Shown here piece by piece: positions 1 through 6,363 of a DNA stretch of 23,201 nt. The stretch comes from Planctomycetota bacterium (GTDB lineage: Bacteria; Planctomycetota; Phycisphaerae; Sedimentisphaerales; Anaerohalosphaeraceae). The position numbers and the translations under genes were made by a program. The notes under the pieces are model-generated. The model saw only the letters and a list, made by a program, of their open reading frames with translations, searched no databases and had not been told where the DNA came from. The DNA is taken from assembly GCA_021160785.1 (NCBI GenBank), contig JAGHBX010000538.1:1-23201 (forward strand), in the 5' to 3' direction. Position 1 is the first letter of the stretch, and each line of letters starts with the position of its first letter.

Positions 1-1614
1 GAAACTCCGCCAAATGTGGTGGGCGATATTCGTGTCGCGGTCGACGTAGTCCCATCGCGTGTAGACGAGCATTCCATCGTTGTCGACGCTGGGTTGCCAT
101 TCGTGCGTCTCGTGGAAGCTGATGCAGATGATGTCGCTGCCGTCGGGCTCCATCGAATACATCGTATAGACCGGGCAATGTCGCCCGCAGCGGAGGTAGC
201 CTCCGCGACGCTCTGTGATGAAAACAATCCGGCCGTTGGGCAGAAAACACGGGTCGAAGTCGTCGTTGGGTCCGCCGGTCAACTGCACGAGCCCTGAGCC
301 GTCGGCGTTGACCTTGAAGATATGGTAGCTGATTTCGGGACCCCACTCGTATGCCTCTTTGCCGCGGTATTTTTCCCAGGCCTTCGCCTGCGTGTAGGCG
401 AAGAGAATCGTCTTGCCGTCGTACGACACCTCGGGCGAAAGAAACGCGCCCTCGGAAAGATTGTCGCCGGCCAATCGTCCACGCTCGACGGTCGAATCTT
501 CCAGCACATTGGTCAACTTCGGATTGCCGCCGAACGGATCGGACAGGACAAACAGCCCGCCGCCCGGCCTGGCGTTGCAGCCGTAGTACTGATCGCACAT
601 GTGGAAGACGCCGACGGAGTCGTGCCGCTTGATGAACAGCAGCTTGTCGAAGTCCAGCAGCGGATTGGCAAACGCAATCCGACGCACGAGCCGGCGGGCA
701 TCGAGATATATCCCCTTGCGCGTGTCGTGCGGTATGTTGCCGGCGATTTCGAGTGCGGCCAGGCGCATCCGGAGCTTTTTCAAATCGGCGCCGGCCGACT
801 GCAACTCTCTGGAATCGCCATCGCGGCGGAGACGCTCCAACAGCGATTTGCCGCGCTGGACAATCGCTTGCGTATGCGCCAACTCGAATGAGCCTGTCAT
901 TACCTTCGGCGGGACAGCCGAATCGACACCCGCCGGAAGGGTCCCGGGATAAGAGTGCCGGCCGACGCTCTTTTGATCGGCGGGCTTATTCAGGGCGATG
1001 TTTTTTTGAGGCTCGTCCGCCGAATATACTTCGACCTCGTCGAGGGTAAAGGAGCACTTGCCCGGCACCTGCAATCGCACAATGCGGGCGGTAATGTTTT
1101 TGTCTTTCAGGGAGACGATAAGCGGCTTGTTTTCCTTGACGCCGTAAAAGGTCTGGCCGTCGTGTTTGTAGACCTGTTTGAATTTGCCGTCGGCTCCTGC
1201 GACGAGTACGCAGATGTTTCGCGTGCGAGGCGCGGTGTTGCCGTCGGTGCGGTTGAAGATAACGATGCGGTCGAGTGCGTATTCGTTTTGCAGATCGACC
1301 TGCCACCAGGGGTCCTGCTCGCTGCTTGCGGTGTGGAAGCCCCATCTGCCGTTCTTGATCCCGTCGCAGGCGCCGGCGGCATCCTGGGCGGTGGTTACGC
1401 CGTGGGCGTTTACCTTGGCGGTGGGTTTTCTCGCAGGCGACTGCTTTGCCGATTTTGCGGGGGCGAACCGACTGTCCTGGTCGATCCAGTCGGCCTCGAT
1501 CAACTCGCGCATCGAATCGCCGAAATTAATTGTACGGGCGGGACTCAAACGGGGTGAGAGGACAAAAACAGCGATTACCAGCCACGAACCGGTCATGAAT
1601 GTGCATCGTTTCAT
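1..1614 (-). CDS. Secreted discoidin-domain / TolB-like propeller protein (partial, C-terminus off window)
   Basis: The frame is open from an ATG at 1614 to base 1 (538 codons, no stop), so the C-terminus lies outside the window. A GAGG ribosome site at 1624-1627 sits 9 nt upstream. A signal peptide is visible (MKRCTFMTGSWLVIAVFVL, then a cleavable region near residue 26). Residues about 65-200 read as an F5/8 type C (discoidin-like) fold, with DPWWQVDLQ and a closing FTLDEVEVYS. After a helical linker comes a conserved block (ARRLVRRIAFANPLLDFDKL, then CDQYYG and RPGGGL), followed by PD40/TolB-like blades (LSPEVSYDGKTILFAYT; DFDPCFLPNGRIVFITERRG; EWQPSVDNDGMLVYTRWDY). From memory, this block resembles planctomycete proteins assigned to the hydrazine synthase alpha 'middle domain' superfamily, but nothing shows hydrazine chemistry and no CXXCH haem motif is present in the visible part. 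It is probably an exported ligand-binding protein of unknown substrate. Confidence 0.85.
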   Translation of the reverse strand, partial: MKRCTFMTGSWLVIAVFVLSPRLSPARTINFGDSMRELIEADWIDQDSRFAPAKSAKQSPARKPTAKVNAHGVTTAQDAAGACDGIKNGRWGFHTASSEQDPWWQVDLQNEYALDRIVIFNRTDGNTAPRTRNICVLVAGADGKFKQVYKHDGQTFYGVKENKPLIVSLKDKNITARIVRLQVPGKCSFTLDEVEVYSADEPQKNIALNKPADQKSVGRHSYPGTLPAGVDSAVPPKVMTGSFELAHTQAIVQRGKSLLERLRRDGDSRELQSAGADLKKLRMRLAALEIAGNIPHDTRKGIYLDARRLVRRIAFANPLLDFDKLLFIKRHDSVGVFHMCDQYYGCNARPGGGLFVLSDPFGGNPKLTNVLEDSTVERGRLAGDNLSEGAFLSPEVSYDGKTILFAYTQAKAWEKYRGKEAYEWGPEISYHIFKVNADGSGLVQLTGGPNDDFDPCFLPNGRIVFITERRGGYLRCGRHCPVYTMYSMEPDGSDIICISFHETHEWQPSVDNDGMLVYTRWDYVDRDTNIAHHIWRSF

Positions 1615-1647
1615 TTCGTCATTCCTCAATAAGGTCGCAATATCCCA

Positions 1648-1675
1648 AGTATACCACAAATCGCCCGGATTTCAA
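1648..1675 (-). promoter_or_regulatory. Sigma70-like promoter for the discoidin/TolB-like gene
   Basis: On the minus strand a TTGAAA -35 box (1670-1675) and a TATACT -10 box (1648-1653) are separated by 16 bp. They lie about 35 bp upstream of the ATG at 1614 and upstream of its GAGG ribosome site. Both boxes are near consensus, and the position suits a short leader. Prediction only. Confidence 0.6.
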
Positions 1676-1730
1676 CATTCATAACAAAAATGTAGCCCTC
1701 ATTGCTCGCAAGGCTTTTTCCTGCTTTCCC

Positions 1731-1758
1731 TTGCAATAACGACTGGGATGCCCATAAT
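1731..1758 (+). promoter_or_regulatory. Weak candidate promoter for the first pseudopilin
   Basis: TTGCAA (1731-1736) and CATAAT (1753-1758), spaced 16 bp, lie about 45 bp upstream of the pseudopilin ATG at 1802. The boxes match consensus only moderately. The divergent intergenic region (1615-1801) must hold promoters for both flanking genes, which gives this some support. Confidence 0.35.
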
Positions 1759-1801
1759 AGTATGTAGTCCAAATCTTTTCAATTAAGGCGCTATTGAAAC
1801 G

Positions 1802-2551
1802 ATGAACAAGAAGAATGTTTCCGGTTTCACACTAATTGAACTGCTGGTGGTCATTGCTGTTATTGCGCTGCTGCTGGCTATTCTGGTGCCGACGTTGAGC
1901 ATGGCGAAGGAACATGCCAAGCGGGTGATATGCTCGTCGCATCTCAAGTCGATTGGCCTGGCGCTTATCCTGTACGCCGATGCCAACGAGGGAAAACTCC
2001 CGCAAAACGACGACTCCGGTCATCCATACACCGCCTACCGGGGAGACAAAGACTACGCTTTGCACCCCACCGGACGTACGCCAATGAAACTGGGCTGGCT
2101 GTATGAATCAGGGCTCATAGACGTACCGCAGATTTTCTATTGCCCTTCCAACAGGCTGGACTGGCTCAAGTACGAGTCCTATACGCAGCCTGGTGAGTGG
2201 GGCACCCTGCCGCAGGACTACAACACAATAAACGGCAGCAACAACTGGGTGCGGTCTGGGTATTCTTATTACCCGCAAAGCACCGAGAAAGATGCAAGCC
2301 GGCTTCCGTTAGTTGCCGAAAAGCATGAGAAGATCGACCGCAATAAAACCGTCGTCACCGATATCATCTGGAACTTCGACAACCTCTCGCATCAGGTCGG
2401 AAATCGTCCGAGGGGACTAAACGCGCTGTTCGGCGACGGCCATGTCAACTTCAGCATCAGCCCCGAAGCCTTCGATCCCGCTCTCTGGGGGGACACAGTC
2501 CGCCCCGGCTCGGTCGAGTTTCGTACGATCCTCAATCTGCTTAGACCATAA
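1802..2551 (+). CDS. Type II secretion/type IV pilus-like pseudopilin, H-X9-DG family
   Basis: This 249-aa protein starts with a class III signal: a basic MNKKNVSG leader, then FTLIELLVVIAVIALLLAIL. Prepilin peptidase would cut between Gly8 and Phe9 and methylate the new Phe; Glu at mature position 5 is present. The rest is a long globular domain ending with the planctomycete-type signature GLNALFGDGHVNF near residue 210. Such proteins are abundant orphans in Planctomycetota, and no other secretion-system gene is nearby. Its stop is 35 bp before the GTG of the hydrolase gene, so the two are probably co-transcribed. The ribosome site is weak (AAGG at 1785-1788, 13 nt away). Membership of the pilin-like class is secure; whether it forms a filament, serves secretion or displays an adhesin is unknown. 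Confidence 0.9.
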   Translation: MNKKNVSGFTLIELLVVIAVIALLLAILVPTLSMAKEHAKRVICSSHLKSIGLALILYADANEGKLPQNDDSGHPYTAYRGDKDYALHPTGRTPMKLGWLYESGLIDVPQIFYCPSNRLDWLKYESYTQPGEWGTLPQDYNTINGSNNWVRSGYSYYPQSTEKDASRLPLVAEKHEKIDRNKTVVTDIIWNFDNLSHQVGNRPRGLNALFGDGHVNFSISPEAFDPALWGDTVRPGSVEFRTILNLLRP

Positions 2552-2573
2552 TCAGGAGATGTGTTCCTTATAC

Positions 2574-2580
2574 AGGAGGG
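2574..2580 (+). promoter_or_regulatory. Strong Shine-Dalgarno fixing a GTG start
   Basis: AGGAGGG lies 6 nt before GTG at 2587. This near-perfect anti-16S match supports GTG as the start of the hydrolase, whose encoded N-terminus is a typical signal peptide. Confidence 0.75.
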
Positions 2581-2586
2581 AAAACA

Positions 2587-4641
2587 GTGAAGAATATAGT
2601 TGCCACAATACTAATCGCCTTGTCGGTTTTGACATTCTCGCAGTCGCTCTTTGCCGAAGACCTCGCTGTATTAGGCGCCGAGATTGACGGTGCGCCGCCG
2701 CGTGATATGATGAAGCGCTATCTGCTAAACGCCGCAGAGCAACTGCAGTTGCAGTGGCAGGCCGAGTATCGTCAGCGCACGACGGGCGAGCAGATCGCCG
2801 AATACCAGGATCGTCTCAAGGCAAAATTCACCGAAGCGCTCGGCGGTTTTGGCGAGCGGACGCCGCTCAATCCGAAGATCACCACCACACTTCAGCGCGA
2901 TGGGTACGTCGTCGAAAAGATCATCTTCGAGAGCCGGCCGGACCATTATGTTACCGCCCTGCTGTTCTTGCCCGACAGCAATCGCTTCAGGAAGCCTTAT
3001 CCGGGCGTGCTTATCCCCTGCGGCCACAGTCAGGAAGGCAAGGCCAACGACCTCTACCAGCGGGCGGCAATCCTCATGGCCGTAAACGGCATGGCGGGGT
3101 TTGTGTTTGACCCAATCGACCAGGGCGAGCGGAGCCAGATCTTAGACGAAAACGGCAAGGCCCCGATGTGGGGCACGCGATCGCACACCATGTTGGGCGT
3201 GGGCTCTATTCTGTTGGGTCAAAACACCGCAGGCTTTGAAATATGGGATGGCATGCGGGCGATCGACTATCTCCAGTCGCGTCGCGACATCAGGCCGGAC
3301 AAAATCGGCTGCACCGGCAACAGCGGCGGCGGCACGCAGACAGCATACTTCATGGCCCTGGACGACCGCATCGCCGCCGCGGCGCCGAGTTGCTATATCA
3401 CGAGCTTTGACCGGATTCTCAACACTATCGGCTGTCAGGATGCCGAGCAGAACATCTTCGGCCAGTTGGCCTTCGGTATGGACCACGCCGACTATATCAT
3501 GATGCGGGCGCCCAAACCGACGCTGATCTGCTGTGCGACGAAAGATTTCTTCGATATTTCCGGCACGTGGGACAGCTTCCGCTACGCCAAACGCCTCTAT
3601 AGCCGCATGGGATTTGCCGAGCGCGTCAATATCGTCGAAACCGACAACAAGCACGGTTTCTCGGTCGAACTGCGACAAGGCGCCGTCCGCTGGATGGCGC
3701 GATGGCTGCGCAATACCGACAAGCCGATCGTCGAATCGCCCGACCTCCAGCCGCTTGACGAACAACAGGCGTGGTGCACGCCAAAGGGTCAGGTCATGCT
3801 GCTGGACGGCGCGCGATCGGCGTTTGATATCAATATCGAACGCGAAAAGCAACTCGTCCGGCAAAGAAAACGAATCTGGGGCAACGCCGACAAAACAGAC
3901 GCGCTCCGGAAGGTCCGCACGATCACAGGAATCCGAAAACTCAACGACCTGCCGCAGCCCGGCATCGAAGAGGCAGGATCGGTCAGCCGCGACGGCTTGA
4001 CAATCGACAAACTCATAATCGCACCCGAAAAGGGCATCTATCTGCCCGTGCTGAAGTTCACCTGCGGCGAGGCGCCCTGCACCGGCATTGTGCTTTACCT
4101 GCATGAAGACGGCAAAGCCGCGGGCGCCGCATCGGGAGGAGCCATCGAACAACTCGTCAAATCCGGACACACGGTCTTCGCCGTCGACATCCGCGGAACC
4201 GGTGAAACAAAACAGACCTCGCAGCGCTACGGGGCGCCCTACTTCGGCACCGACGGCCAGGATGTCTACGCCGCTTACGTCATGGGTCGTTCCTATGTCG
4301 CCATGCGGGCCGAAGACATCCTCGTCTGCGCCCGTTATGCAATCGACTCGGCAAAACCAAAACCGAAGCATGGTGTTGAACTTATCGCCGTCGGAAATGT
4401 CGGCGTTGCCGCATTGCACGCCGCCGCACTTGCGCCGGAAGTCTTCAAGTCCGTCAAACTCAGCAAGACGCTGCGGTCGTGGTCCGACATCATACATTCT
4501 AAGATATCGAACAATCAGCTCATCAACACCGTTCATGGTGCGTTGACAAGTTACGACTTGGGCGATCTGGCCGCGCTGCTCGGCGACAAGATCACAATAT
4601 GCCAGCCCGCCGACGTCTCGGGCAAACCGATTGAGAATTGA
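2587..4641 (+). CDS. Secreted two-domain alpha/beta-hydrolase, acetyl-xylan-esterase-like
   Basis: The protein has 684 aa and starts at GTG, with a signal peptide ending near SLFA (residues about 19-23). Domain 1 (residues about 60-385) is an alpha/beta-hydrolase of the acetyl xylan esterase/Abhydrolase_7 type. It has a GCTGNSGGG nucleophile elbow with Ser246, an acid candidate at Asp320 or Asp323 in KDFFD, and catalytic His356 in NKHGF. Domain 2 (residues about 480-684) again reads as an alpha/beta-hydrolase core (GIVLYLHEDG; VFAVDIRGTGET), but at the elbow it has VGNVGVAALH, with Val605 where a nucleophile would sit, so it is probably non-catalytic. A role in deacetylating or de-esterifying plant or algal polysaccharide is inferred from family and neighbours. 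The substrate cannot be read from sequence, and a peptidase or other esterase is possible. It lies between a pseudopilin and a glyoxalase II-type gene on the same strand. Confidence 0.85.
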   Translation: MKNIVATILIALSVLTFSQSLFAEDLAVLGAEIDGAPPRDMMKRYLLNAAEQLQLQWQAEYRQRTTGEQIAEYQDRLKAKFTEALGGFGERTPLNPKITTTLQRDGYVVEKIIFESRPDHYVTALLFLPDSNRFRKPYPGVLIPCGHSQEGKANDLYQRAAILMAVNGMAGFVFDPIDQGERSQILDENGKAPMWGTRSHTMLGVGSILLGQNTAGFEIWDGMRAIDYLQSRRDIRPDKIGCTGNSGGGTQTAYFMALDDRIAAAAPSCYITSFDRILNTIGCQDAEQNIFGQLAFGMDHADYIMMRAPKPTLICCATKDFFDISGTWDSFRYAKRLYSRMGFAERVNIVETDNKHGFSVELRQGAVRWMARWLRNTDKPIVESPDLQPLDEQQAWCTPKGQVMLLDGARSAFDINIEREKQLVRQRKRIWGNADKTDALRKVRTITGIRKLNDLPQPGIEEAGSVSRDGLTIDKLIIAPEKGIYLPVLKFTCGEAPCTGIVLYLHEDGKAAGAASGGAIEQLVKSGHTVFAVDIRGTGETKQTSQRYGAPYFGTDGQDVYAAYVMGRSYVAMRAEDILVCARYAIDSAKPKPKHGVELIAVGNVGVAALHAAALAPEVFKSVKLSKTLRSWSDIIHSKISNNQLINTVHGALTSYDLGDLAALLGDKITICQPADVSGKPIEN

Positions 4642-4663
4642 CTTTGGAGACTACGGTCGGAAT

Positions 4664-5374
4664 ATGGATGCAGTCATTACCTTACGGGCGTTCGGGGACA
4701 ATTTTATCTACCTGGTTCGGTATGAACCGGGCCAAGCGATTGCGGTCGATCCGGGCGAAGCGAGCGGCGTATTGTGCGCCCTTAAAGAACACGATCTGAC
4801 ACTTACCACCATCCTTGTTACGCATCATCACTACGATCACTCGGCGGGCATAAGCGACCTCAAGAAAAAGACCGGCTGCAAAGTCATCGGTCCGGACAAA
4901 CGGATACCCGGCGTCGATCAGATCGTAGAAGGCGGGCAGACTATCACGGTGGACGGATTGAAAATTGAAGTAATCCCTACGCCGGGCCATACGCAAACGA
5001 GTGTGTGCTTTCTCGTTTGCCCTTTCGGCGACAATCCGCACGGCTTGCTCTTTACGGGCGATACGATGTTCATCGGCGGTTGCGGCCGGGTCTTTGAAAC
5101 GGATATGCAGACAATGTACGACTCGCTCCGGACGCTCGCCTCATTAGCCGACGATACGCTGGTGTATCCCGGCCATGACTACACCGAGGAAAACTACCGC
5201 TTCGCCCTGACGATGGAGCCGGACAACGAAGCCGTCAAAGCGCAATTAGCCCGAATCCAGAGGAACCCCACGCCGCCTTCAACCATAGCACAGGAAAAAG
5301 CCACAAATATCTTCATCCGTGCAAACGATGCGCAAGTCTTTGCTCAACTGCGCCGCAAAAAGGACGTGTTTTAG
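4664..5374 (+). CDS. gloB: Hydroxyacylglutathione hydrolase-type metallo-beta-lactamase (glyoxalase II)
   Basis: This is a 236-aa cytoplasmic protein. The metal motif THHHYDH covers residues 53-59 (His54, His56, Asp58, His59). His109 (PGHT), bridging Asp133 (TGDTMF) and His171 (YPGHDY) complete the binuclear site of glyoxalase II. The C-terminal segment (ENYRFALTMEPDNEAVKAQL, then NPTPPSTIAQEKATNIFIR) matches the HAGH C-terminal helical domain. The known family reaction is hydrolysis of S-D-lactoylglutathione or a related thioester in methylglyoxal detoxification; the thiol used here is unknown. The ATG at 4664 is chosen because the fold begins at once (VITLRAFGDNFIYLV); a TTG at 4631 overlapping the upstream stop is an alternative. 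The ribosome site is weak (GGAG at 4646-4649, 14 nt away), so translational coupling to the hydrolase gene, which ends 22 bp upstream, is plausible. Confidence 0.9.
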   Translation: MDAVITLRAFGDNFIYLVRYEPGQAIAVDPGEASGVLCALKEHDLTLTTILVTHHHYDHSAGISDLKKKTGCKVIGPDKRIPGVDQIVEGGQTITVDGLKIEVIPTPGHTQTSVCFLVCPFGDNPHGLLFTGDTMFIGGCGRVFETDMQTMYDSLRTLASLADDTLVYPGHDYTEENYRFALTMEPDNEAVKAQLARIQRNPTPPSTIAQEKATNIFIRANDAQVFAQLRRKKDVF

Positions 5375-5378
5375 CATA

Positions 5379-5404
5379 GCGGTGGGCTAAGAGCCCACCC
5401 TACA
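5379..5404. repeat. 26-bp palindromic repeat, copy 1
   Basis: An 8-bp perfect stem (GGTGGGCT / AGCCCACC, 5381-5388 and 5392-5399) with loop AAG lies within a 26-bp segment that recurs identically, in opposite orientation, at 13761-13786. It sits in the 66-bp gap between two convergent genes, so it could end transcription from both sides. There is no T-tract, so it is not a canonical intrinsic terminator. It resembles REP-like dispersed palindromes. Confidence 0.75.
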
Positions 5405-5440
5405 AATACCGCGCACCTTAACCCACTCAAAAATGAAGAT

Positions 5441-6244
5441 TCATTGCAACCATGAACCAGCCACATTGGCAAGGTCTTCCATGTTCACTTGACAATCTCC
5501 CGTCAGGTCCGCATCAGGACAAATTCGGTACGCATAGGTCAATCCCGATCCGCTCGGGTCCCCGGCCCCGTCGTCCCCCACTAAGACATATCCGTCATAA
5601 ACGCCCAACCCCTCACCGAAATGCGACCACATTGAAGGATTGGGGTCTTCCACGCGCGCCATATCCAACCAGCGCACACCATCCGAGCGATAGATATGCA
5701 CGAAACTATTGTAAAATATCCCCGCCCGTGCTGCGACTACCAGCATATCCCCGGATACTGCGATACATGTACCGAAGCTGCCACCCCCTTGCGATGTACC
5801 GGAATCATACGGTACAAGCATCCCTACGTAATCGGCGCTGGATGGGCTGTCTGAAATGTGATACAAGAAAACCGCACCAGCCGACGGGCCCCCAAGCTGG
5901 TTGTCACCACGTCCCGGAGATCCGATAAAAACCATATCCCCCTTGATACACACCGCGGCCCCGAAATTGTCGGCTTTCTTCCCGCCCGGTGAACCCGCCA
6001 GGATCGCTGTCCGGTTCCCAATGGATGCGACGGTTTTTACCGCTACAGCGGCACCGAACAGATCACCGCCCGTCAGAGCCGGCGGTCGCAAACGAAATCC
6101 CTCGCTCCATCCCTCACCGCCCTTATTGTACAGGTCATCCAAGGCGCCATCCAGCGTGATACTCTTACCATAGAGCGATAGCGGCATCAGCATTAACCAC
6201 ACCGGCAAACACCAGCCAACAGAATGAAAAAGTTTCTTTCTCAT
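5441..6244 (-). CDS. Secreted FG-GAP propeller protein with C-terminal dockerin-like module
   Basis: The protein has 267 aa. The start is set at ATG 6244, because GGGAGG (6253-6258) lies 8 nt upstream and the next residues form a signal peptide (MRKKLFHSVGWCLPVWLML). A 61-residue extension in the same frame lacks these marks. The body carries four spaced FG-containing blades (FGAAVAV, FGAAVCI, FGTCIAV, FGEGLGV), each followed by a strand such as GDMVFIGSPG or GYVLVGDDGA, as in FG-GAP/integrin-alpha-like propellers. The last 25 residues (DADLTGDCQVNMEDLANVAG and following) match a single dockerin-type calcium loop, as often seen at planctomycete secreted-protein ends. Four blades are fewer than a full seven-bladed propeller, so the protein may be shortened or divergent. 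The role is unknown; surface assembly or binding is inferred. It is the last gene of the minus-strand block, 119 bp after the PQQ gene. Confidence 0.8.
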   Translation of the reverse strand: MRKKLFHSVGWCLPVWLMLMPLSLYGKSITLDGALDDLYNKGGEGWSEGFRLRPPALTGGDLFGAAVAVKTVASIGNRTAILAGSPGGKKADNFGAAVCIKGDMVFIGSPGRGDNQLGGPSAGAVFLYHISDSPSSADYVGMLVPYDSGTSQGGGSFGTCIAVSGDMLVVAARAGIFYNSFVHIYRSDGVRWLDMARVEDPNPSMWSHFGEGLGVYDGYVLVGDDGAGDPSGSGLTYAYRICPDADLTGDCQVNMEDLANVAGSWLQ

Positions 6245-6252
6245 TGCGTGAA

Positions 6253-6258
6253 CCTCCC
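6253..6258 (-). promoter_or_regulatory. Shine-Dalgarno fixing the FG-GAP/dockerin start
   Basis: GGGAGG on the minus strand, 8 nt before ATG 6244, sets the start well inside the longest open frame. Confidence 0.7.
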
Positions 6259-6363
6259 ATGTAAAGCCAATCATCCACTTCACCTGCGGCTTCCCGAGCA
6301 TCGGGACCACCCGATGTGAAATAGCATGCACATCACCACGAATAATTGTTTCCACCACAGAAA

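Noticed and set aside
100..200. CGRHC in the leftmost protein as a possible c-type haem site
   Set aside because: Haem attachment needs CXXCH; here the cysteines are separated by three residues and followed by Pro, not His.
322..1557. Plus-strand frames (322-891 and 955-1557) in the first 1.6 kb
   Set aside because: They are antisense to the discoidin/TolB-like gene, whose minus-strand frame is continuous with clear domains, a signal peptide, a ribosome site and a promoter.
3142..4536. 464-codon minus-strand frame opposite the alpha/beta-hydrolase gene
   Set aside because: It is a shadow of the hydrolase; the composition is atypical for a folded protein and there is no start signal.
6299..6316. 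Small hairpin CATCGGG/CCCGATG between the PQQ and FG-GAP genes
   Set aside because: The stem is only 7 bp with a 4-nt loop and no T-tract on either strand, too weak to call a terminator.
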